This document shows positions 51,367 through 59,429 of a stretch of 64,000 nucleotides of DNA, in pieces. A model generated the notes under the pieces. That model was not told the DNA's origin and made no database searches. It saw only the letters and a program-made list of their open reading frames with translations. The DNA comes from an uncultured Clostridia bacterium (GTDB lineage Bacteria > Bacillota > Clostridia > Christensenellales > UBA1242): assembly GCA_944381185.1 (NCBI GenBank), contig CALWKE010000001.1, positions 310,001-374,000 of the forward strand, written 5' to 3'. The stretch's first letter is position 1, and each line of letters starts with the position of its first letter. The translations under genes were made by a program, and so were the position numbers.

Positions 51367-54267
51367 ATGTTAAAAAAATTCAATAAATTTTTGTTTGGAA
51401 TTTTGGGAACTTTTGCAGTTGTTTTTCTTGGGCTGGTTTCGCTTTCACCAAAGACCACTGCAAGTGCCTTAAATAAGTTGGGGTCTTACACCATTTCAAA
51501 CGGCGAATCTGAAAACACTTTTATTGTTAGTGGTTATGATGATGACTCTTCAAGTGAATATGAACTAACAAGTTCGGCAAGCACTATTGAAGAGGCCCTT
51601 TTAGCAGTTGAAAATGACGAGCAAAACTCTTCACAATCAAAAACAATTAACTTTGATAACCTTGTGCTTTCTTCCCCAATAGTTTTAACAGACCAAAACT
51701 ACACCTTTTCTGGAAGCATTTCTTCTTCATCAAACACACCACTCTTTGTTTTTGAAAACACAACTCAAATTGATGTTATTTTTTCAAATTTAACTTTAAC
51801 AAACAACTCTTCAACCTGCCTTATTGAAATTTCAAGCGAAAGCAATTCGGCAAATATTACACTTAATAATGTTAATTTTTCATCAACTGCTGATAACTGT
51901 TATGCAATTTTTGATTCTGGAACAAATGCGAGCCTTTCGTTTAACGGAACAATTCAAAATTCATGCACCTATCTTTTAAACTCAAATAACAGCACTAACC
52001 TTGCTTTTGATGAAACCTTTTCATCTTCAAACAGCACAATTGTTGTTCCTTACACTGCATATAACGATGTTATTGCTCAAAATCTTTCTATTGAAAATTT
52101 CAATAAATTAAACTTTGTTGCTAGTGATGATTTCTACACCATTCAAGCACACTTAAACAACTCAACACTGATTGTATCTTCAAAAATCAATGTTTCTTTC
52201 AATACTAATGGAGGAAATTTTGAAGACGGTTATAACCCACCTCAAGAAATTCAATTTAAACATCAAACAAACACCTTCTTCCCAACCGCTGAAAATATTT
52301 CTAAAGACCACACAAACTTTGTTGGTTGGTTTGGCGAAATAAATTTAAATGAAAATGAAATGGCAACTTATGGTGTAACTCAAAGCACTTGGTATTTTGA
52401 CCAAACTATGCTTGAACAATATGCCCTTTCAAACTTTGACGCAAATGAATTTAAAAATATTTTTACAACTAACACAGACGACCTTAACCCATTAAAATCT
52501 TTTTCATCATATGTTTATGATAATAAAGAAAGCAATATAGCAAATTTTATGCATGTTAAACTTTTTGCCGAACTTTCAAAAACCCCAACCTATATTGCTG
52601 TTTTTGAAGATATCAAATACACAATTACCTTTAACTCAAATGGTGGCAGTTTTGTGGAAGCAATCACAGATGTGTTTGGAAGCGTTGTCACTGCACCAAA
52701 AAGCCCAACAAAAACAGGCTTTACCTTTGCGGGTTGGTTTACTGACAACAATACCTTTCAAAATGAATACACCTTTAGCACCATGCCAGACACAAACCCA
52801 ACGATTTATGCAAAGTGGAATATTAATGGATACAGCATTGAATTTATTTTTAATAATGGTGAAGACAACTATGTTTTTGAGGGTGAATTTGATGACGAGA
52901 TAGTTTTTCCTGAAACACCGACAAAAACGGGTTATAGTTTTGGTGGTTGGTTCACTGACAATGAAATTTTTGAAAACGAATTTAATGAAACAACCCTAAC
53001 CTCATCTCTTCAACTTTATGCAAAATGGAATATCAATAGTTATTATATTTACTTCAACACAAACGGCGGTTCAATTTTAAGTTCAATTTATGCCGAATAT
53101 GGCAGTGAAGTTTCTTCACCAGATAATCCAACAAAAATAGGTTTTACCTTTTCAGGCTGGTTCACCGACCAAACTTATAATGATGAATTTGTTTTTGACA
53201 CCATGCCTGCACACAATTCAACCGCTTATGCAAGGTGGACACCTATAAGATATACCCTTTCATTTGTAACAAACTCATCACTTACCCTTCCATCTCAAAT
53301 CAAATATTATGGTGACGAACTTAATCTTCCAACAGATTTAACTAAAACAAATTCAATTTTTGTTGGCTGGTTCTTTGATTCAAAATTTGAAAGACTTTGC
53401 GATATAACCACCATGCCTGCTGAAAGTATAACCCTTTATGCAAAGTGGCAAGACAAACAAATCATAACAATTAATAATTCTGTTCAAGAATATAATATTG
53501 ATGACATTGGAAACGCTTTCAAAAATTTCAGTTCTCTTGACGGATTTAATGTTCAATATTTAGTTGGCGGAAACTGGACCAATCGCGTTCCGACCGATGC
53601 GGGAACTTATGATGTTAAAATCACAAGAAATGAAGATGACACATACAGTCGTTTTGAAACAACAATTTCAGGCGGGCTCGTCATTACGCCAAGAACTTTA
53701 AACTTCACTTGGCTGATTGTCGTTCTTTTTGCATTTGCCTTTCTTGAACTAATCGCTGTTATTGTTATTCGCAGAATGAAAAAAATAAAGGCATCAAAAA
53801 CATATAGTGTTGCTCTTCCACTTCTGCTTGCAAATGAAGTTTTAGCAACCAATCAACTTGTGCTTCTCATAATATCAGGCGTGCTTGCTCTGTTTGGGTT
53901 TGTTATGATTATCTATGAACTTGTTTCACTTCACCGAACACTTCCAAACTTTGATTTTGAAGCGTCTAAATTTGACAACCGAAAAGACCTTAAAACAGTT
54001 GTTCAAGATGACGGCGAAGTTGTTACTGTTGACACCAGACAAAAAGAAACAAATTCAAACGACTATGTTTTTTCAACTAGCGACATTGAAGATATGCTTG
54101 CTGACAAGAATTATTTTAACAAAGAAAGCAACCGAAAAATTATTTCTAATAAGGTTAATGGAACTCTAAATAAAAATGAAACAAATAGTCAAACTGAAGA
54201 TTTGTCTAACGAAAACTCTGACACTTCACTTGATAGTAGTGGCACAAATAACACCGAAAACCAATAA
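51367..54267 (+). CDS. Surface protein with InlB B-repeats and C-terminal membrane anchor
   Basis: The 966-residue protein has an N-terminal signal helix (FLFGILGTFAVVFLGLVSL). A Ser/Asn/Thr-rich beta region (to ~270) resembling a parallel beta-helix follows, then a row of Listeria-Bacteroides (InlB B-type) repeats with the TGFTFAGWFTD ... TIYAKW pattern. A small MBG/YDG-like Ig domain comes next (QEYNIDDIG ... DAGTYDVKITRNEDD). Two membrane helices at ~780 and ~835 and a ~115-residue acidic/Asn-rich tail close it. There is no LPxTG. Such repeats mediate adhesion in Gram-positive gut bacteria; anchoring by membrane helices is less usual. GGTGGAGG decides the start at 51367. Confidence 0.8.
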   Translation: MLKKFNKFLFGILGTFAVVFLGLVSLSPKTTASALNKLGSYTISNGESENTFIVSGYDDDSSSEYELTSSASTIEEALLAVENDEQNSSQSKTINFDNLVLSSPIVLTDQNYTFSGSISSSSNTPLFVFENTTQIDVIFSNLTLTNNSSTCLIEISSESNSANITLNNVNFSSTADNCYAIFDSGTNASLSFNGTIQNSCTYLLNSNNSTNLAFDETFSSSNSTIVVPYTAYNDVIAQNLSIENFNKLNFVASDDFYTIQAHLNNSTLIVSSKINVSFNTNGGNFEDGYNPPQEIQFKHQTNTFFPTAENISKDHTNFVGWFGEINLNENEMATYGVTQSTWYFDQTMLEQYALSNFDANEFKNIFTTNTDDLNPLKSFSSYVYDNKESNIANFMHVKLFAELSKTPTYIAVFEDIKYTITFNSNGGSFVEAITDVFGSVVTAPKSPTKTGFTFAGWFTDNNTFQNEYTFSTMPDTNPTIYAKWNINGYSIEFIFNNGEDNYVFEGEFDDEIVFPETPTKTGYSFGGWFTDNEIFENEFNETTLTSSLQLYAKWNINSYYIYFNTNGGSILSSIYAEYGSEVSSPDNPTKIGFTFSGWFTDQTYNDEFVFDTMPAHNSTAYARWTPIRYTLSFVTNSSLTLPSQIKYYGDELNLPTDLTKTNSIFVGWFFDSKFERLCDITTMPAESITLYAKWQDKQIITINNSVQEYNIDDIGNAFKNFSSLDGFNVQYLVGGNWTNRVPTDAGTYDVKITRNEDDTYSRFETTISGGLVITPRTLNFTWLIVVLFAFAFLELIAVIVIRRMKKIKASKTYSVALPLLLANEVLATNQLVLLIISGVLALFGFVMIIYELVSLHRTLPNFDFEASKFDNRKDLKTVVQDDGEVVTVDTRQKETNSNDYVFSTSDIEDMLADKNYFNKESNRKIISNKVNGTLNKNETNSQTEDLSNENSDTSLDSSGTNNTENQ
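52618..53449 (+). repeat. Four tandem ~205-bp InlB B-type repeats in the surface protein
   Basis: The units run about 52618-52819, 52826-53028, 53036-53238 and 53249-53449. Each encodes a strand-rich ~67-residue repeat with the PTKTGxxFxGWFTD and LYAKW cores. The first three are close; the fourth has lost the glycine pair and diverged. A weaker, incomplete unit precedes them at ~52185-52360. Confidence 0.8.
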
Positions 54268-54293
54268 AACAGGCAACTCGCCTGTTTTATTTT
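54264..54293 (+). terminator. Terminator of the surface protein gene
   Basis: ATAAAACAGGC, a 5-nt loop and GCCTGTTTTAT followed by TTT. Confidence 0.8.
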
Positions 54294-54303
54294 GCGTTTT
54301 TGC

Positions 54304-54332
54304 TTTACAAAAATAAAATTTACTATTAAACT
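54304..54332 (+). promoter_or_regulatory. Promoter abutting the start of the PlsC-like gene (leaderless)
   Basis: TTTACA (54304-54309), a 17-nt spacer and TAAACT (54327-54332) are followed by AACC and the ATGATG start. No Shine-Dalgarno is present. Confidence 0.5.
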
Positions 54333-54336
54333 AACC

Positions 54337-55209
54337 ATGATGAAAGCGAAAGATACTAAAAAGAAAAAAAATATTTTTGTTAGATTTTTTTGTGCAATCG
54401 GCAGAGGCATAAACTACTTTTTTTGTTTGCTCTTTTTTGGAATTGTTGTTTTGTTTGCAAAGATATTTCTTCGTTGCAAGGTTTACGGCAAAGAAAATGT
54501 GAAAAAAGATGATGAGGCTCGGGTTTTTATTTTTAATCACTATGAACTCTATGGTCCTGTTGCGATGTATATTAGATTTCCCTATAAAAATCGACCATGG
54601 ATTATTGACAAGATGATGTATCCTGAATTCATTGAAAAACAAATGAGCCTTATGATTATGAATAACTATAAAAAAGTTCCAAAATGGCTCAAAAGATTTG
54701 TTATTCTGTGTATCAAAAATCTTGTCGTGTTTGTTATGAATTTTGTGGGAGGCATTCCCGTTTCAAGAGAAAATTTTAGAGATAACCTTAAAACCATGAA
54801 AATTTCAACCGAAACCCTTGAAAAAGGCAAAAGTCTTGCAATCTTTCCTGAAAAACTATATGTTCGTGAAGGCGTTGGAGAGTTTCAATCTGGATTTGAA
54901 CATATTGCAAAATACTATTATCAAAAAACTGGCAAACGCATATCATTCTACCCTGTTTTTGTGTCTAAAATAAATAAAGCAATGTATGTTGAAAAGCCAA
55001 TCATTTTTAACCCTGAAAATGACACAAACAGTGAAAAGGAAAAGATTGTCAACTATCTTCGTGACTCAATGATTGAACTTTATAAAACAAAGGAAGTTCA
55101 AGGCAAAAAATATCAAAAACTTAAAGAAAAAGAAAGAAAAAGAGAAGAAAAATTAAAGAAAAAAGAAGAAAAAAATTGTGATAAAAAAAATAAAAACGCC
55201 AAAATTTAG
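54337..55209 (+). CDS. PlsC-like acyltransferase-fold protein with altered catalytic motifs
   Basis: The 290-residue protein has an N-terminal membrane helix (residues ~18-45) and a PlsC/LPLAT-like domain: ARVFIFNHYELYGP, GGIPVSRENFRDNLKTM and LAIFPEKLYVREGVGEFQSGFEHIAKYY. The usual NHx4D reads NHYELYG, so the catalytic Asp is Gly, and FPEG reads FPEK. Transfer activity is therefore doubtful, or the chemistry differs. The C-terminus is a ~40-residue highly charged Lys/Glu tail, predicted coiled coil. Start is ATG at 54337 or 54340. It is a monocistronic gene ending in a shared terminator. Confidence 0.65.
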   Translation: MMKAKDTKKKKNIFVRFFCAIGRGINYFFCLLFFGIVVLFAKIFLRCKVYGKENVKKDDEARVFIFNHYELYGPVAMYIRFPYKNRPWIIDKMMYPEFIEKQMSLMIMNNYKKVPKWLKRFVILCIKNLVVFVMNFVGGIPVSRENFRDNLKTMKISTETLEKGKSLAIFPEKLYVREGVGEFQSGFEHIAKYYYQKTGKRISFYPVFVSKINKAMYVEKPIIFNPENDTNSEKEKIVNYLRDSMIELYKTKEVQGKKYQKLKEKERKREEKLKKKEEKNCDKKNKNAKI

Positions 55210-55218
55210 GCGTTTTTA
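55192..55218. terminator. Bidirectional terminator
   Basis: AAAAACGCC, an 8-nt loop and GGCGTTTTT overlap the stop codon of the PlsC-like gene and lie just beyond the convergent kinase-like gene. Confidence 0.8.
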
Positions 55219-56208
55219 TTTAGACAAAATCTCACCAGCATAATCTGAACCATATTGAAACATTTCAAGTTGTTTTTCATCTGGCAAAATCTTATATTTT
55301 TTAAAAACTTCGTCAGCAAGTGCCCTGTAATCTAATTCTGCAAATTTTTCCATAAGCTTAATATGTTTTTCTTTTATTTTGCCTTCTTGAATTAATTTCA
55401 GCACCCCTTCAAACTTGTCTTCATAACATTCATCGGAAGCGTTTACAACAATGCCCGCTCCATAAATTTTGCTATTTAACAAATAAAACATAATGTCATG
55501 TGTTTTCATGCCTTGCGAAAGATAATAACAATAAGCCGATGACTCATTATCAAAAACAAAAACATCATCAAATTTTTTAGAGCCTTTTGATTTGCATAAA
55601 ATTATATTGTTTGAATGCTCATCATCTAAAAATGTGAAAAGTCCAACAAGCATATATGAAACATATTTATCATAACAATCAGGCGTCATTGTTTGAAGAA
55701 TTAGCCCTTCATTATCAAGCATACGCGTTAAGTTGTTGCCAATAAGCGTTAATGTCATAATTTGTGACTGAACCAGTTCATCACCTTGAAGTTTGCCACG
55801 AGCACCCTTTGTTGCAAAATCACTTAATGTTGTGTATGAGCAGATTGATTTTAAATAGTTTGGCGATGCAACAAAATAACTATCATCAATTTTTCTTGGA
55901 AAGTATTGAGCCGTCAAAACTCCAAATTTCTCAAAAATTAACTCTAACAAAAGTTCATTTGTCATTGAATAAAAATTGTCCATTGTGGTAATTTTTTTAT
56001 CAATCTCAAATGATTTTCCTGAATTTGAAAACAAAGAAAAATATTTAAACCTGTTGCTATGGGTAACTTTAACATAAGAACACAGGTTGCCATAATCAAT
56101 AAGAAGTTTTCCACCCTTTGTTCTTCGCTCCGTTCCACATCTCCAAAGCATATCAGAATTTAAACCATACTCTTCTTTTAATTTTTTATAGTCATCATAA
56201 ATGCTCAT
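55216..56208 (-). CDS. HipA-like kinase-fold protein without HipB partner (tentative)
   Basis: The 330-residue protein has the order of motifs of HipA/CtkA-like kinases. There is an N-lobe helix with a following strand (NELLLELIFEKFGVLTAQYFP, then YFVASPNYL). A catalytic-loop-like segment LDDEHSNNIIL (about residue 205) and FVFDNESSAY (~230), corresponding to the DxHxxN and FDN(G/E)S elements, come next, then an all-helical C-terminus. No HipB-like antitoxin gene adjoins it; the neighbours are a PlsC-like gene and hsp20. The assignment rests on motif pattern only. The start at 56208 follows TTGGAG. Confidence 0.4.
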   Translation of the reverse strand: MSIYDDYKKLKEEYGLNSDMLWRCGTERRTKGGKLLIDYGNLCSYVKVTHSNRFKYFSLFSNSGKSFEIDKKITTMDNFYSMTNELLLELIFEKFGVLTAQYFPRKIDDSYFVASPNYLKSICSYTTLSDFATKGARGKLQGDELVQSQIMTLTLIGNNLTRMLDNEGLILQTMTPDCYDKYVSYMLVGLFTFLDDEHSNNIILCKSKGSKKFDDVFVFDNESSAYCYYLSQGMKTHDIMFYLLNSKIYGAGIVVNASDECYEDKFEGVLKLIQEGKIKEKHIKLMEKFAELDYRALADEVFKKYKILPDEKQLEMFQYGSDYAGEILSK

Positions 56209-56294
56209 AAAATTCTCCAAAAAGCAAGCACTATTATAACACAGATGATTTTTATTTTCAATATTAATAAAAAATTTAAATTTTTTTTAAAAAA

Positions 56295-56321
56295 TTGGCA
56301 CTCTTTGCTTGACAGTGCTAG
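56295..56321 (+). promoter_or_regulatory. CIRCE-like HrcA operator upstream of hsp20
   Basis: TTGGCACTC, exactly 9 nt and CAGTGCTAG match the CIRCE consensus (TTAGCACTC-N9-GAGTGCTAA) at 15 of 18 arm positions. It overlaps the -35 box. Confidence 0.75.
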
Positions 56322-56337
56322 CAAACGATATTATAAT
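56309..56337 (+). promoter_or_regulatory. Consensus sigma-A promoter of hsp20
   Basis: TTGACA (56309-56314), 17 nt and TATAAT (56332-56337): both hexamers and the spacing are perfect. The promoter is repressible through the overlapping CIRCE. Confidence 0.85.
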
Positions 56338-56399
56338 AGTGCTTGTTAAATGAATAAAATCATATTCATTTAAACATAATTAATTTAGAGGTGAATATT

Positions 56400-56897
56400 A
56401 TGGAACAAAATAATTTTAACAATAAACAAAACTGCGGAAATGGTGAAGGTTGCAAGAAAAACAGAGAACTTGCAAGCCGTGAAAGAGAAAGAGATTTTGG
56501 TTTCTTTGACCCATTCTTTGACGGATTTTTCAGATTTCCTTCATTCAAAAATGAATTTAAAGACCTTGAAAAGGTTATGAGAACTGATGTTCGTGAAGAA
56601 GAAAACGGCTACACTTTGGAAGTTGAAATGCCGGGTGTTAAAAAGGAAGACGTTAATCTTGAACTCAACAACGGCTATTTAACCATTGAAGCAAAACAAT
56701 CAAAGAATGATGACGAAAAAGACAAAAAGGGCAATTATATCAGACGAGAAAGATATTATGGTTCTTCAGCAAGGTCATTCTATGTTGGTGACATCAGTGA
56801 AGAAGAAATTAATGCTTCTCTTGACTCTGGCATTTTAAAAGTTTATATTCCAAAAGAAAACAAAGAAAAGAACAAAAAGAGAATTGAAATTAAATAA
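56400..56897 (+). CDS. hsp20: Hsp20/alpha-crystallin small heat-shock protein
   Basis: Small heat-shock proteins form oligomers that hold unfolded proteins for refolding. The 165-residue protein has a charged N-terminal arm (NREREERERD-like, DPFFDGFFRFP), an alpha-crystallin domain at ~60-155 (MRTDVREEENGYTLEVEMPGVKKEDVNLELNNGYLTIEA) and the conserved A-x-L-x-x-G-I-L motif (NASLDSGILKVYIPK). The C-terminal I-x-I-type tail is RIEIK. AGAGGTG precedes the ATG at 56400. A perfect promoter with a CIRCE-type operator makes it a strong, HrcA-controlled heat-shock gene. Confidence 0.95.
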   Translation: MEQNNFNNKQNCGNGEGCKKNRELASRERERDFGFFDPFFDGFFRFPSFKNEFKDLEKVMRTDVREEENGYTLEVEMPGVKKEDVNLELNNGYLTIEAKQSKNDDEKDKKGNYIRRERYYGSSARSFYVGDISEEEINASLDSGILKVYIPKENKEKNKKRIEIK

Positions 56898-56921
56898 CCT
56901 ATTTAACTCAATTTTTCTCCT

Positions 56922-56951
56922 AAAAAAACCAAGCGTTTTGCTTGGTTTTTT
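56922..56951 (+). terminator. Terminator of hsp20
   Basis: AAAAAACCAAGC, four T and GCTTGGTTTTTT. Confidence 0.85.
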
Positions 56952-56989
56952 GTTTTTAATTAGTTTTACATTTTGCAAAAAATGTTATC

Positions 56990-58180
56990 TTATCTTGCAA
57001 GTTCGTCAGATATTTTTTTAATAACTTCAAGTTGCTCATTTTTAAGTGCAGACTTAATTGTTAAACTTGTTTCAATAAAATTATTATTTTTTAGTGCTAG
57101 CAATTTGTTTTTCATTTGACCACCTGCTGTTGGTGCCCACGATCCATTTTCGATAATTGCAAAGGTTTTGTTTTGAATGTTATGTTGCACAACCTCATTC
57201 AAAAGGTCTTCCATTTTTGGAAAAATGTTAAGATTGTGAGTTACCGATGCAAAAACAATGCGATCATATTTCATAATGGTAGACAAAATGTATGACGAAT
57301 CTGTTTTTGAAACATCAAACATTTTTACCTTCACGCCATGGCAGGCAAGTTCATTTGCAAGAACATTGCAAGCAAATTCAGTGTTGCCATAAATTGAAGC
57401 ATAGGTAATAACAACCCCCTGCTCTTCTGCTTCATACTTGCTCCACTTATCATAGAGAGAAATAAGTTCGCCTAAATTTTTTCTCCAAATTCTTCCGTGA
57501 AGCGGACAAATCCTCTTTATTCCAAGTTTAGCAAGAGAAGAGAGTGCATTTTGAACAAAGTTTCCAAACTTTCCAACAATATTTGCATAGTATCTTCTAT
57601 ACATTTCCTTTATTTCGGCATCAAAAACAATATCATCTGCATAGATATCACCTGAAAGTGCACCAAAAGAACCAAAGGCATCAGCTGAAAACAAGGTTCC
57701 CGTTAACTTGTCAAAGGTAACCATGACTTCTGGCCAGTGAACCATTGGTGTTTTTGCAAAAGTAAGTGTGTGACTTCCAAGCACAAGTTCAGGGTTTGCA
57801 TCAATATCAAAATGCTTTTCAGTTAAATTTAAATCAAAAAATTGTTCAATTAAAATTTTGGCTTGCTTTGTGCATACAACCTTTGCATTTGGATACGCCA
57901 TAAGAATTTCTTTAATGGTTGCCGAGTGGTCAGGCTCAACATGATTAACAATAAGATAGTCAAGTTTTCTTTTACCCAAAAGTTCTTTAACACTCAATAT
58001 AAATTTTTCTGAAACCGAATGGTCAACAGTGTCAAAAAGTGCTGTTTTTTTATCTAACAACAAGTATGAATTATACGACACACCCTCTGGCACGGGATAT
58101 AAATTTTCAAACAACTCAATTCTTCTATCTGAAAAACCAACATAAAACAAATCTTCGTCTAGTTTTCTGTAACTTTCCAT
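56990..58180 (-). CDS. Flavodiiron protein (FprA-type A-type flavoprotein)
   Basis: Flavodiiron proteins reduce O2 to water, or NO to N2O, and protect anaerobes. The 396-residue protein has an N-terminal beta-lactamase-like diiron domain with H80-x-E82-x-D84-H85, H148, D167 and the LHGRIW His (~228), followed by a C-terminal flavodoxin domain (ITYASIYGNTEFACNVLANEL, GSWAPTAGGQMK). All diiron ligands are present. There is no C-terminal rubredoxin, so it should take electrons from a separate donor. It has a TTAGGAGG site and is monocistronic. Confidence 0.93.
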   Translation of the reverse strand: MESYRKLDEDLFYVGFSDRRIELFENLYPVPEGVSYNSYLLLDKKTALFDTVDHSVSEKFILSVKELLGKRKLDYLIVNHVEPDHSATIKEILMAYPNAKVVCTKQAKILIEQFFDLNLTEKHFDIDANPELVLGSHTLTFAKTPMVHWPEVMVTFDKLTGTLFSADAFGSFGALSGDIYADDIVFDAEIKEMYRRYYANIVGKFGNFVQNALSSLAKLGIKRICPLHGRIWRKNLGELISLYDKWSKYEAEEQGVVITYASIYGNTEFACNVLANELACHGVKVKMFDVSKTDSSYILSTIMKYDRIVFASVTHNLNIFPKMEDLLNEVVQHNIQNKTFAIIENGSWAPTAGGQMKNKLLALKNNNFIETSLTIKSALKNEQLEVIKKISDELAR

Positions 58181-58330
58181 AAAAGCCTCCTAACAAACTT
58201 ATTATAACAAAAAATTAAATTTTATAAATCAAATTTAATCAATATTTAAAACTTTTTAATAATTACCCTTTCTATTATGAATTTTATCCAATTTATGATA
58301 TATTATAATAAAAAAAAAAGAGAGATTTTT

Positions 58331-59251
58331 ATGAATATAAATAAATGGATAAGCAAAAATGGAGAACTGATTAAAAATAAAAACATCGTTATAACAGGCA
58401 CAACTTCAGGGCTTGGCTTTGAGGCGATGAAGCACCTTGCCCTTGCTTTTGCAAATGTTGTTGTTGGTGTTCGAAACACAGAGAGAGCAAACAGCCAAAT
58501 TGAAAACCTTAAAAAAGAATGTCCAAACGCTTTTATTGTTGCTGTTAAACTCGACCTAACCGACCCAAAAAGCATAAAACAATTTTCAGTTGAAGTTAAC
58601 AAGATTTTTACTGATGGTATTGACGCACTTATCAACAACGCAGGAATTTATGCTCAAAAACAAAAAATTCTTGAAACAGGTTTTGAACAACACTTTTTTG
58701 TTAACTGCATTGCACCATGCTATCTTTCAAAACTCTTGCTTCCCGCACTTGAAAAACGAAAAAATTCTAAACTTGTTTTTGTTTCAAGCATAAGCATTAA
58801 AGGAAAGATTCCAAACTTTGACAATATTGACAAAAGAAATGAACATGGTGACATAAAAATTTATGGCAATTCAAAAATCTGGCTAACACTCTATGCCCTT
58901 GAACTTAAAAACAAACTTGCCAAAAACAATAGTAATGTTTGCGTAAACATCTGCCAACCGGGCATTGCCGCAACCTCTCTTATGCACTACTCTCATGGAA
59001 AGTTTAGCAAATTTGCTTTTAAATTTATTAATTTTGGAATGAATTTGCTTTTTCCAAAAACAAAAAAGGCTTGCCTTGTTGAAATTTATTCAATTTTTAA
59101 TAACACAAATGATTATGAGTGGATTTGTCCTTCTGGAAGAAGCAATGTTTATGGCTACCCTAAAACAAAAAAACTTAAACTAAAAAAACAAGTAATGGCC
59201 TGTGCCCCAAAATGTTTTGAAATTATTTCAAATGAAATTAGCAAATTTTAG
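58331..59251 (+). CDS. Short-chain dehydrogenase/reductase
   Basis: The 306-residue classical SDR has TGTTSGLG (22-29), NNAGIYA, and a Ser in VFVSSISIKG followed ~30 residues later by IYGNSKIWLT, the YxxxK pair, so the catalytic triad is present. The overall order resembles plant/animal retinol dehydrogenase-like and protochlorophyllide-reductase-like SDRs, which accept hydrophobic substrates. A cysteine-containing C-terminal extension (CAPKCFEI) closes it. The start at 58331 follows AGAGAG; the frame runs 18 codons further up. Confidence 0.82.
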   Translation: MNINKWISKNGELIKNKNIVITGTTSGLGFEAMKHLALAFANVVVGVRNTERANSQIENLKKECPNAFIVAVKLDLTDPKSIKQFSVEVNKIFTDGIDALINNAGIYAQKQKILETGFEQHFFVNCIAPCYLSKLLLPALEKRKNSKLVFVSSISIKGKIPNFDNIDKRNEHGDIKIYGNSKIWLTLYALELKNKLAKNNSNVCVNICQPGIAATSLMHYSHGKFSKFAFKFINFGMNLLFPKTKKACLVEIYSIFNNTNDYEWICPSGRSNVYGYPKTKKLKLKKQVMACAPKCFEIISNEISKF

Positions 59252-59374
59252 TAAATTTTTGAATTTTTTTATTATTTTTTAATAATTTTTTAATCTATTT
59301 TCATAATTTTTGCGTTTTTTGTGTTTTATAAATTTAAATTATTTTTATATTATTTTTATATTATTAATTTATTC

Positions 59375-59403
59375 TTGACATAAACTTTTATTAAAACTAT
59401 AAT
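59375..59403 (+). promoter_or_regulatory. Consensus sigma-A promoter of the 10-TM exporter gene
   Basis: TTGACA (59375-59380), 17 nt and TATAAT (59398-59403): perfect hexamers and spacing. Confidence 0.85.
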
Positions 59404-59429
59404 AAGTTGAAATTTTTAAGGAGGCTCAA

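Noticed and set aside
59252..59400. A/T-tract repeats that look like short direct repeats or a CRISPR leader
   Set aside because: They are simple poly-A/T runs without regular spacers; no CRISPR or cas genes are in the window.
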